NCBI GenBank assembly: GCA_041675285.1
Contig: JBAYTZ010000031.1
Span: forward strand, 1-9,906
DNA: 9,906 nt
Direction: 5' to 3'
Origin: Candidatus Delongbacteria bacterium
GTDB lineage: Bacteria > CAIWAD01
A program made the position numbers and the translations under genes. Below, piece by piece: positions 1 to 6,618 of this stretch. Positions within the stretch are counted from its first letter, which is position 1; each line of letters opens with the position of its first letter. Under the pieces are notes generated by a model. That model did no database searches. It saw only the letters and a list, made by a program, of their open reading frames with translations, and was not told the origin of the DNA.

Positions 1-2019
1 CGTGGCCATGCGGTCACGCTCCACTTCGAAACGGGATCGATCCTGACTGCGCCGGCGCGCCAGGATCTGGGCCAGGGTCTCGCCCGCGGCATTCTCCAGC
101 TCGTCCGTCAGCACTTCCAGCCCTGCCGACCAGTCCCCGCCCACGTCGAACTCGGTCACGGCCTGGACATAGATCACCAGGTGCTGGCCGCCGCGGATGG
201 ACCACTGCAGGCGTTCGGTCCAGATGTCGCCGTCCCAGGTCAAATGGAAACTCGTCAGGGCCTGGCCGATGGCCGGTGGGGCAGGCAGCGGGGTGAGGAG
301 CTCCAGGGAGCGGGTGGAGGAGTTGAAGGACTTGACCACGCGCGATACACCGCCCACCTCCACGCGCGTGCCCGGCTGGAAGACGGCCGTGCCGGCCACT
401 TTCACGAGGCTGGTCGTGGAGCCAGTTCCTACCGTGTCCGCGGCCTGCACCTCCTCCCGCTTCTGCCTCGGGATGGTCGAGGACTCATGGGTCCGGTGGA
501 TGAGGTCCACGTGGACGTTTTCCAGCACGTCCTTGGGGATCGCCGCGGGGAGGTGCGTACGCGTGTGCTTGAGCTCATAGACCCGCACGCGGTAGCCGCG
601 GATCTCCTCCAAGTCCACCAGCGCCGGCTTGTCCCAGGACAGGCGCAGGGCGTAGGCCTCGGCCTGGCCCTCCTGCCCGTCCGTGAAGAGCTCCAGGACC
701 GTGTTCGCATGACCGGCCTTGGTCTGCAGGACCTCGATGCGGGTGGCGTTCTTGGCTGCCTTGGTGGCATCGACGGCCGCCAGCATCTCCTGGGCCGTGG
801 CCACATCGCTGCCGAAGCCCAGGGTGGAGGGCTTGGCCAGGTAGAACCAAGCGGCAGGTTCGCTCGCGTCGGCCGGGGTGGAGAGGGTCAGGGTCTGAAG
901 GGGTACGTTGACGCTCTGGACCACCACCTCCTTCACCAGCCCATCGGCGTGCAAGAGGAGGGTCTGGCCTTCCAGGCTGGAGCCCAGGGCCGTCCCCGCG
1001 CCCGTGGCCGTGGCCGATCCCGTCACGATGGACAGGCTGCCCTGCTCTCGCCCCACGCCGGCCGCGCCCGACAGAATGGCCTGCTGTTTGGCCGCCACCA
1101 CCTCCAGGTCCAGGCTACCGCCCACCGCCTGCGTGCCGCGAATCTGGCCCAGCGTATAGCCCAAGAGGCGCTTGGCGTTGATGAGGGCCCGGTAGCCGTC
1201 CAGCTCGCTCACATGCGAGGTCAGGGTTTCCACGCTGATCCGCGCGGCCATGTAGGTGTCCAGGGCCGTTTTCAGCGCCGTGCTACGCTCCGGGGCCTCT
1301 GACAGCACTTGCAGCGCCAGGTTGTCCTCGCTGAGAATGGGCGTGCCTGGCTTGGACGGGATCTTCCGCGTCTCCACCACCCGGTCTCCATGCCCATCCT
1401 GCAGGTTGAGGATGCCGTGGCGGAAAAGCAGCAGAAGTTCGGGGTGCTCGGCCAGAGCATTGGCCACGGTGAGCGCCGGGCTTCCCGGATTCGCCTCATC
1501 CTGGTAGCCCACGTGGAAGGCCGCCGCCGTGGTGTGCGTGTCCGTGCCCTGCTGGTGGATGCGGGGGTCGCTCACCACCTGTGCGAAAGGGCGCAGATCC
1601 TCCACAGTGCCGCTTTCCAGGGCGCGACCAACCACCACCTCGCAGGGCCCTGGCACAGAGGACGTGCTCAGGCGCACGGCGAAGCCATGCACACGCCGCG
1701 TTTGGTGCGCTTCGCCCGTAACGAAATGGGTCTTCGAAGCACCGTCCATCAACGTGTAGCCGACGAACACGTAACTGGAGATAGCCGGCCAGCCTTGGGT
1801 GACGGGTGCCGCGCTGGCAATGCGCTCGCCGTCTTGGTACGCCACGCCAGGGGCGATGACGAGATCGCTGCCCACCTTGCCAAGGCTGAAGCCCGTGATC
1901 ACGCCATCGGTGAAGAGGTCTCCCGTGCGGTCCAGGATGGCCTGGATGAGTGCGTCCCGGCTGAAATTCTCGTCCTCAAGCGTGGGCTTGTCACCGGAGA
2001 AGAACAGGTACTTGTCCAC
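1..2019 (-). CDS. Baseplate-attached tail fibre-type protein, N-terminal 673 residues (runs off window)
   Basis: The reading frame is open from a GTG at 2019 to base 1 with no stop, so the C-terminus is missing. GGAGG at 2027-2031 lies 7 bases before the GTG, and the previous stop is only 2 bases away. Residues 1-145 (start VDKYLFFSGDKPTLEDENFS, later VIAPGVAYQDGERI) resemble the N-terminal anchoring part of baseplate fibre proteins, such as the DUF4815 type. Residues 180-325 look helical. Residues 326-394 and about 525-589 look like small beta modules (GTALGSSLEGQTLLL; FQPGTRVEVGG). Residues 425-636 carry fibronectin type III-like strands (LRLSWDKP, GYRVRVYE, YVQAVTEFDVGGDWS). Residues 633-673 are charged and probably helical. 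Last-gene position after the J- and I-like genes fits a fibre or host-contact role. The structural role is fairly sure; the exact family is inference. The receptor-binding end is not in the window. Confidence 0.7.
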   Translation of the reverse strand, partial: MDKYLFFSGDKPTLEDENFSRDALIQAILDRTGDLFTDGVITGFSLGKVGSDLVIAPGVAYQDGERIASAAPVTQGWPAISSYVFVGYTLMDGASKTHFVTGEAHQTRRVHGFAVRLSTSSVPGPCEVVVGRALESGTVEDLRPFAQVVSDPRIHQQGTDTHTTAAAFHVGYQDEANPGSPALTVANALAEHPELLLLFRHGILNLQDGHGDRVVETRKIPSKPGTPILSEDNLALQVLSEAPERSTALKTALDTYMAARISVETLTSHVSELDGYRALINAKRLLGYTLGQIRGTQAVGGSLDLEVVAAKQQAILSGAAGVGREQGSLSIVTGSATATGAGTALGSSLEGQTLLLHADGLVKEVVVQSVNVPLQTLTLSTPADASEPAAWFYLAKPSTLGFGSDVATAQEMLAAVDATKAAKNATRIEVLQTKAGHANTVLELFTDGQEGQAEAYALRLSWDKPALVDLEEIRGYRVRVYELKHTRTHLPAAIPKDVLENVHVDLIHRTHESSTIPRQKREEVQAADTVGTGSTTSLVKVAGTAVFQPGTRVEVGGVSRVVKSFNSSTRSLELLTPLPAPPAIGQALTSFHLTWDGDIWTERLQWSIRGGQHLVIYVQAVTEFDVGGDWSAGLEVLTDELENAAGETLAQILARRRSQDRSRFEVERDRMAT

Positions 2020-2021
2020 GG

Positions 2022-2702
2022 CTAGGCCTCCACGAAATGCACGACAGCCGCCGTGTGGGCGGGCTTCTCGGCGTTGATGAGCTCGATGATACGGGCCTCT
2101 TCCTCGGCGTCCAGGGCGGCTGCGGTTTCAACAGTCAGCCAGAAAGTGAAGCGGATGTCCACGTCGGCCTGGCTGAACAGGCGGGTCTGGCGGATCCCGT
2201 CCGTGTCCTCGTCCGCCTGGTCGGCTGAGCTGAAGAGATGCGACCGTTCCACCTCCACCTGTCCCTTGTCGTCCAGCGCCGTCCGCACGATGCGCGCTTG
2301 CGGGTCGTCTGCGTAAACGGTCAGAGCCGAGAGGGTGTGGCCCAGCACGTCCTCCACCAGGTACTTCATCCCCATGGCGCTGCCGGCGTACTGGCGGGCT
2401 GCCGGCAGGATGGACAGGCGCTGCCAGAGATGGGCATCCGTCTCTTCAGACAAGCGCCGCGTGCCCCGGTCCAGGGCGTGCAGGTTGAGGTCCTGGCCGC
2501 GCTGGGCGTCCGCGTAGTAGGGGTCCGTGCCGTCCCCCAGCTGCCAGACGAAGCCCCGCCGGCGCAGGCGGGTGATGGCGTCCTTGGCCGCGTCCAGGGA
2601 GAGGCCCCAGGCGTCCAGCAGGCCGGCAAGGATGCTGTCATCCTTCTTCCGGCGCACGCTGGGCAGCATGCGCACGAGCCACGGTCCCAGGCGGCTCTCC
2701 AT
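2022..2702 (-). CDS. Baseplate/tail protein of the P2 gpI type
   Basis: This 226-aa protein probably joins the baseplate wedge to the fibre, as P2 gpI does. Residues 50-96 carry a gpI-like pattern (WQLGDGT..., LDRGTRRLSEETDAHLWQRL), followed by a Gly-Met pair and hydrophobic helix at 108-121. The C-terminus has the typical EKPAHT motif (212-217) followed by VVHF. It sits between the J-like gene and the fibre gene, the same order as J-I-H in P2. ATG 2702 is chosen because it overlaps the J stop (TGATG) and GGAG (2709-2712) is 6 bases upstream. An in-frame GTG at 2714 would add four residues but has a poorer site. Oddity: LFSSAD (156-161) and LFSQAD (175-180) form a small internal repeat in an otherwise acidic stretch. 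Family assignment rests on motif and position. Confidence 0.75.
   Translation of the reverse strand: MESRLGPWLVRMLPSVRRKKDDSILAGLLDAWGLSLDAAKDAITRLRRRGFVWQLGDGTDPYYADAQRGQDLNLHALDRGTRRLSEETDAHLWQRLSILPAARQYAGSAMGMKYLVEDVLGHTLSALTVYADDPQARIVRTALDDKGQVEVERSHLFSSADQADEDTDGIRQTRLFSQADVDIRFTFWLTVETAAALDAEEEARIIELINAEKPAHTAAVVHFVEA
2027..2031 (-). promoter_or_regulatory. Ribosome binding site that fixes the GTG start of the fibre gene
   Basis: GGAGG on the minus strand sits 7 bases before GTG 2019 and inside the last codons of the upstream gpI-like gene. No ATG lies near, so this site is the reason for choosing the GTG start. Confidence 0.7.
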
Positions 2703-3892
2703 CAGAAGCTCCACTCGGTCTTGTCGATGGCCGGGGTCGCCGGTTCGGCCTCGCCCTCGGGTGCTTGCCGGCGGTCCTGGTAGCTGCGACCCTTCACCCG
2801 GTGGACCAGCGTGGCCACCGCGGCATCGATGTCCAGGTACTCGATGGGCGTGGCAGGCAGGTCGGCTTCAGGCGAGTCCACTATCACGTTGTAGACGCCG
2901 TCCACGGCCATGACTGCTGCCACGAGGCGTGCGCGAATGAGGCCCTCGCCCAGCTGCAGACTGTCCGAGTAGGTTTGCAGGGCCTGGCGCACAGCCGCAT
3001 CCACGGTCGCCTCGTCTGCCGTGGCGAAGCGCCAGAGGGTGAGAGAGAGCGGAACCTTTGCCACCACGGCGCCTGTCACCGTCAATTGGGCAGTGAGGGG
3101 CTGCCGAGGGCGCACATAGGTGGCCACGTCAGAGAGAAGCTGGGGCGTGGGCACGCCGTCCGTGCCCAGGACGACGAGGCCCACGGTTCCCGGGCCGTAG
3201 GGCGCATCGTCCAGCACCATGGCGGCCTTCACGCCGGGCACGGAAAGGGCCCAGGCTTGGTAGGCGCCGCGCGTGCCGCCGACGCCCAGGGTGTCCCACT
3301 TGAGGATGGCGCGCTCGCGCAAGGCCCGGTCGGACTCAGGGTCCGCGCCCTCCTCCACCAGGTAGGAGAGCGCGCCCACGTCCTGGTTGATCACCGTCTC
3401 AATGCCCGAGACCGTCGTCACGATGAGGCTGATGGTCCCCGGGCCCACGTTGCCGATGGAGCCAGCCTCCTCGGCCGTGGCCGTCACCACCACACTTGTC
3501 TGGCCCGTGGCCAGGGTGAATGCTTCGTCCGTCACGAAGCGCAGGCTGCGGCCGCTCACGTCCTTGCGGCTGCGCACGATGGTGCCGGCGGGGATGAGCG
3601 TGTCCTGGGTGGCCGGGGCGCTGCGGCCGAACGTGAGGCGCACGCGGGCCTTCTTGGCAGAGAGGCGCCGAATGCCCACCTCGCGCACTTTCAGGTCCAG
3701 CCATGTGCCCTCGGCCGTCTGGATGAAGAGGGCGCTGGAGACTGTCCGGATGAGCTGGTAGAGGCCCGCGATGCCGGATGCCACCGCTTCCAGGATGCCG
3801 CGCAGGCCGGCGCCCACGTTGAGGTTTGTGAAGGGGGTCTTGGTCACGACGGCCTGCAAGAGGTCCGCCAACACTTCGTCGAAGGTCTTCAT
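2702..3892 (-). CDS. Baseplate J/gp6-like wedge protein
   Basis: This 396-aa protein matches the baseplate J family (P2 gpJ, Mu gp47, core of T4 gp6), which forms the ring of the wedge around the hub. Hallmarks are EGTWLDLKVREVGIRR at 61-76 followed by an Ala/Lys-rich turn, LIPAGTIVRS at 99-108, GSIGNVGPGTI at 144-154, GADPESDRALRER at 182-194, and GGTRGAYQAWALSVPGV at 205-221. The length lies close to Mu gp47 and above P2 gpJ. The last 30 residues (about 367-396) are charged and Pro-rich and look like an extension. ATG 3892 shares ATGA with the stop of the gp25-like gene, and GGAG (3901-3904) is 8 bases upstream. The frame stays open further upstream, but that would overlap the gp25-like gene. 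This is one of the safest calls in the window. Confidence 0.95.
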   Translation of the reverse strand: MKTFDEVLADLLQAVVTKTPFTNLNVGAGLRGILEAVASGIAGLYQLIRTVSSALFIQTAEGTWLDLKVREVGIRRLSAKKARVRLTFGRSAPATQDTLIPAGTIVRSRKDVSGRSLRFVTDEAFTLATGQTSVVVTATAEEAGSIGNVGPGTISLIVTTVSGIETVINQDVGALSYLVEEGADPESDRALRERAILKWDTLGVGGTRGAYQAWALSVPGVKAAMVLDDAPYGPGTVGLVVLGTDGVPTPQLLSDVATYVRPRQPLTAQLTVTGAVVAKVPLSLTLWRFATADEATVDAAVRQALQTYSDSLQLGEGLIRARLVAAVMAVDGVYNVIVDSPEADLPATPIEYLDIDAAVATLVHRVKGRSYQDRRQAPEGEAEPATPAIDKTEWSF

Positions 3893-4317
3893 GCCAGGAT
3901 CTCCCCCTGACTGACCGTGAAGCTCCCCGACAGCCCAAAGCCCCAGACCCATTCCTGCAAGAGGTCACTACCCACCTCGGCGAAGCGGATCCGGTAGACC
4001 TTCTCCTCCGGTGCTGCTGCCAGCGGCTGGATGCTGATGGAGGCATCCTCCACTCGCGGCTCGTCTTCCAGGGCCTCGCGCAGATAGCGCAGGGCCAGCA
4101 TGCGGCTGCGGGGCGAGTCCGGCGCGCCCAGCAGACTCTTGATCCGGCAGCCCCACGTGGGATGCGCCGGCAGCTCCCCGGGCAGGCAGGCCAGGCGGTC
4201 CAGGATGTCCCGCGCCAGGACGTCGCCGTCCTGGGCGGCCGCGACGTCGCCATTCGGCGCCACCACCAGGTCGCCGTCCGCATCGAAGGCGAGGTCGAAG
4301 GTCTGGAAGCGGCTCAC
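3889..4317 (-). CDS. gp25/gpW-like baseplate wedge protein (sheath initiator)
   Basis: At 142 aa this is the usual size for the gp25/P2 gpW family, small wedge proteins from which the contractile sheath starts to polymerise. Residues 45-57 (LPGELPAHPTWGC) match the family signature of a Pro-Gly-Glu turn followed by Pro-x-x-Gly-Cys. EPR at 86-88 matches the conserved EPR motif of T4 gp25. The beta strands 92-112 and the C-terminal region complete the fold. The N-terminus (FDLAFDADGDLVVAPNGDV) is a typical short lead-in. The start is GTG 4317, which shares GTGA with the stop of the upstream 82-aa gene, so translation is probably coupled. Family members were once called lysozymes, but no lytic activity should be assumed. 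Confidence 0.9.
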   Translation of the reverse strand: MSRFQTFDLAFDADGDLVVAPNGDVAAAQDGDVLARDILDRLACLPGELPAHPTWGCRIKSLLGAPDSPRSRMLALRYLREALEDEPRVEDASISIQPLAAAPEEKVYRIRFAEVGSDLLQEWVWGFGLSGSFTVSQGEILA

Positions 4318-4562
4318 TGGATCACCCCCGGCGCCGTGGTGGCACCCGTGTGGGAGCCCGGGCTGCCGCTCGTGGCCACCGGGATGCCCGGCAGCACCTG
4401 GGCCGCTGCCTGGATGTGCTCGACGATGGCCTCGGCCAGCGCCAGGGTCTGAGCCGCATCGATGGCCGACGCGTTCCCCGGGTCGCGCGGATCCAAACCG
4501 GACAGGTGCTGCTCGGTCTTGGAGCGGATCAAGTCCGCCAACTGCTGGGGATTCAGTGCCAT
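4314..4562 (-). CDS. Small unknown tail protein (82 aa)
   Basis: I do not recognise a named family. The protein has an N-terminal helix (NPQQLADLIRSKTEQHL, 4-20), a second helix rich in Ala (AAQTLALAEAIVEHIQAAA, 36-54), and a Gly/Pro/Thr-rich flexible end (58-82). Small proteins with a similar AEAIVEHI-type helix occur between spike and wedge genes in other contractile phages, which is recollection rather than a search result. The ATG at 4562 follows the spike stop by 9 bases; the ribosome site is weak (GGGG very close to the start, or GGAG 12 bases upstream). It overlaps the gp25-like gene by GTGA. A baseplate or spike-associated role is inferred from position only. Confidence 0.5.
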   Translation of the reverse strand: MALNPQQLADLIRSKTEQHLSGLDPRDPGNASAIDAAQTLALAEAIVEHIQAAAQVLPGIPVATSGSPGSHTGATTAPGVIQ

Positions 4563-4571
4563 GCCCCTACG

Positions 4572-5138
4572 CTACTCCGTCCGAGAGGTGTTTGAAAGCT
4601 CTGACCCCGAAAGCGGCGCGATTGGCGTCGAGGTGGGCCGGCCCTTGTTCTCGATGTGCTGGTGCGCGTTGAATAGCGACTGGAACGTGTTGCCTAGGAT
4701 GACCTGCTCGGCCGCGCTGGTGCCCAGGTGGACGGCCGGGGCCTTCACGTGGACCTTCACGTCCGACTCGATCTCCACGAGCCCATCCGCGTGGATGACC
4801 ACGCGGGACTTCCCCTGCTCCAGCACCAGATCCTTTCCCGCGGTCCCGCTGCCCGTCAGGAAGCCGACCACGAAGGGCCGGTTCGGGTCCCCGCCCTCAA
4901 AGGCCACCATCACCGCGTCGCACACCGTGGGCAGGATGACCAGGCGGGCGGCCGTGGTGGCCCAAATGGCCAGGATCTCGCAGCGGGGCAGCAAGGAAAG
5001 CGTCTCGTCATCCGGCTGGACACTGACCGTGTAGGCCGCAGCATCCACGGCTGTCACCTTCCCCCGGATAGGCAGGCGCATGTAGGCGGACAGGTCCGGC
5101 CGCAGTTGCTCCACCAGGGTCTTCAGCTCGCGGCGCAT
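4572..5138 (-). CDS. Baseplate spike / puncturing protein of the gpV/gp45 type
   Basis: This 188-aa protein probably forms a trimeric needle on the hub that pierces the outer cell surface. Residues 22-95 show an OB-fold pattern: LPIRGKVTAVD, YTVSVQPDD, then CDAVMVAFEGGDPNRPFVVGFL, where the last phrase is typical of the family. Residues 105-150 alternate polar and hydrophobic residues (VVIHADGLVEIESDVKVHV, then VHLGTSAAEQVILG), as in a short beta-helix. The end has FNAHQH at 156-161, then RPTSTPIAPL. ATG 5138 is chosen because the OB-fold begins soon after and AGGTGG lies just upstream; it overlaps the hub gene by 16 bases. The frame is open further upstream, but that sequence is a shadow of the hub gene. 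No lysozyme domain is present, unlike T4 gp5. Confidence 0.85.
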   Translation of the reverse strand: MRRELKTLVEQLRPDLSAYMRLPIRGKVTAVDAAAYTVSVQPDDETLSLLPRCEILAIWATTAARLVILPTVCDAVMVAFEGGDPNRPFVVGFLTGSGTAGKDLVLEQGKSRVVIHADGLVEIESDVKVHVKAPAVHLGTSAAEQVILGNTFQSLFNAHQHIENKGRPTSTPIAPLSGSELSNTSRTE

Positions 5139-5893
5139 GGCACCACCTGCAGAAGGGTCCTGCCGCCGGAACTCCAGCGGTAGAAGGCCTCCTCCACGAA
5201 GAAGCGCGCGCCGCCCACCGTCACCACCTGGCTGTGCAGGACGGGCGCCACGAGCGTCTCCACCAGGGTCATGCCGAGCTTGCCCGGTCGGCGGTCGATG
5301 AGGGTCACCCCCGTCTCCAGCGCCAAGACCGGCGCCTGGCCGTGATCGGGCGGGCCCAGCACCAGCTGGCCGGCGCGCACATGGAAGCGGTGGTCCTCGC
5401 CCGTCTCGCGCGAGAGCCACGTGCAGAGCTGCTGCAGGGCTTCCTTGGGCGTCAGATTGTGGACGGGGAAGCGGTCTATCTGCGTGCCGGGCACGCTCGC
5501 CTGCAAGGTGAGGCCCGTACCGACGATGAGGTCCCCCGCCAGCTCGGCGGGGGCCACGTGCTCCCAGGTGCGCGTGATGCGCCGGGCGGGGGCCTGCAGG
5601 ATGGCCTGGTAGTCGATGAGCTCCAGGGCCACCTGGAGGCCGTCGGGCTGAACGGCGCGCACGAGGCCTTCAAAGATGACGATGAGAGCAGGGTCGTCCT
5701 GGTAACCCCAGCGGATGACGGCCTTCTGGCCGCGGGCCAGGGTGGGTGCCAGCTCGGCTTCCGGGTCGGAGAGGACCAAGCGCCCGCTGTCCGCCGCGCT
5801 GCCTTGAGCCTGCACCCAGAACGAGACCACGGCCGGGTCCAGGCGCTGGCCGGCAACCTCCACCTCATAGACGGGATGCGTCCAGGCGCTCAT
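5123..5893 (-). CDS. Short tail hub protein, gp27/P2 gpD-like
   Basis: The protein probably forms the trimeric hub that adapts the sixfold tube to the threefold spike. Residues 1-75 form a first beta domain (YEVEVAGQRLDP, RLVLSDPEAEL, AVIRWGYQDDPALIVIFEG). Residues 76-99 (GLVRAVQPDGLQVALELIDY) match the hub pattern in late-control D proteins. Residues 148-181 (TPKEALQQL, TGEDHRFHVRAGQLVLGPP) match the helix and following strand of the family. At 256 aa it is much shorter than P2 gpD or Mu gp44 (near 380), so peripheral parts seem reduced. ATG 5893 shares ATGA with the preceding stop. The adjacent downstream spike supports the call. Function is inferred from fold pattern and order, with good but not certain support. 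Confidence 0.75.
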   Translation of the reverse strand: MSAWTHPVYEVEVAGQRLDPAVVSFWVQAQGSAADSGRLVLSDPEAELAPTLARGQKAVIRWGYQDDPALIVIFEGLVRAVQPDGLQVALELIDYQAILQAPARRITRTWEHVAPAELAGDLIVGTGLTLQASVPGTQIDRFPVHNLTPKEALQQLCTWLSRETGEDHRFHVRAGQLVLGPPDHGQAPVLALETGVTLIDRRPGKLGMTLVETLVAPVLHSQVVTVGGARFFVEEAFYRWSSGGRTLLQVVPCAAS

Positions 5894-6618
5894 CCGTCAC
5901 CGTCCTCGTAGCCGGGATCGTCCATGTCGTCGCCCGGGGCCTCGCCGCTTCCTTCGGCCATGCCGTCGTTGAACTGGTCGCGCACGTAGCCCAGGTTGCG
6001 GTCCAGGTTCTCGTCGCCCTCAATGGCCTCGGCGCCCTGGGCGGCCGCATCATCAGACGCGCCTGCGCTTGCCGACTGGTGTTCGAGCTGGGTCTTGATG
6101 GACTCGTACTCCACGAGCACCAGATGCACGGGAATCCAGTTCGACTCTCCGTCCTCGTCGGCCGTGAGCTCCTGGATCAGCACCTGGCGGATGCCAAAGA
6201 GGTCGGTCAGAGGAGAGATGATCTCCACGGGCTTGGGCAGGCTGGCGCGGCCATCCCGGAACAGCTTCTGCAGGGGGCGCAGGCGATCAAGGGGCGTGGT
6301 GATCAGCGTGCCATCCAGGCTCTCCTCGGGCACCAGCTCCAGGTCTACCGTGATCTCCGAGGACTCGTAGCCCGTCGGCTGGCGAATGGACCCGCTCTTC
6401 TTGGGAATATTCACCTCGTCGATCTTGATCGACTGCTTGACCTGCATGGCCCGGGGCGGCACCGGGAAGACTAGGCCGCCCAGGCTGAAGGGGATCTCCG
6501 TCAGGTTGCGCGTGACGGATCCGGCCGCCTGGCCCTGTTGGACGAAGTCCTGTTCCTGGCTGGCAATGGCCGCCAGGCTGACCGGCGGGGCGGGCGGGCC
6601 CATGGGACTACTGGGCAT
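5890..6618 (-). CDS. Putative hub/tube-end adaptor protein with acidic C-terminal tail
   Basis: This 242-aa protein sits between the tape measure and the hub, where contractile phages usually encode a LysM- or gp53-type adaptor. Residues 1-40 are Pro- and Gln-rich and probably flexible. Residues 41-175 are a beta-rich core: EIPFSLGGLVFPVPP, SSEITVDLELVPEE, a helix at 110-121, then SPLTDLFGIRQVLIQEL and PVHLVLVEYES. This strand order resembles the N-terminal part of CIS tube/adaptor proteins, but no LysM repeat follows. Residues 183-242 hold 18 Asp/Glu against 2 Arg and should be disordered. ATG 6618 overlaps the tape measure stop by 11 bases and has GAGG 6 bases upstream; ATG 6603 is a possible shorter start. 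The structural role is likely; the family is uncertain. Confidence 0.55.
   Translation of the reverse strand: MPSSPMGPPAPPVSLAAIASQEQDFVQQGQAAGSVTRNLTEIPFSLGGLVFPVPPRAMQVKQSIKIDEVNIPKKSGSIRQPTGYESSEITVDLELVPEESLDGTLITTPLDRLRPLQKLFRDGRASLPKPVEIISPLTDLFGIRQVLIQELTADEDGESNWIPVHLVLVEYESIKTQLEHQSASAGASDDAAAQGAEAIEGDENLDRNLGYVRDQFNDGMAEGSGEAPGDDMDDPGYEDGDG

Noticed and set aside
181..1302. Long plus-strand open frame (373 codons) opposite the fibre gene
   Set aside because: Its product is rich in Arg, Gly, His and Gln with no domain pattern, and it lies opposite a frame with clear structural-protein content. It is an effect of G+C-rich codon use.
2765..3910. Long plus-strand open frame (381 codons) opposite the J-like gene
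   Set aside because: The minus-strand frame carries all baseplate J hallmarks. The plus-strand product is His/Arg/Ala-rich and lacks any family pattern.
3893..3952. Upstream extension of the J-like reading frame to 3952
   Set aside because: It would overlap the gp25-like gene by more than 60 bases, whereas ATG 3892 has a good ribosome site and an ATGA junction.
5139..5420. Upstream extension of the spike reading frame to 5420
   Set aside because: The extra residues are Arg/Gly/Pro-rich and lie within the hub gene in another frame. The OB-fold pattern begins only after ATG 5138.
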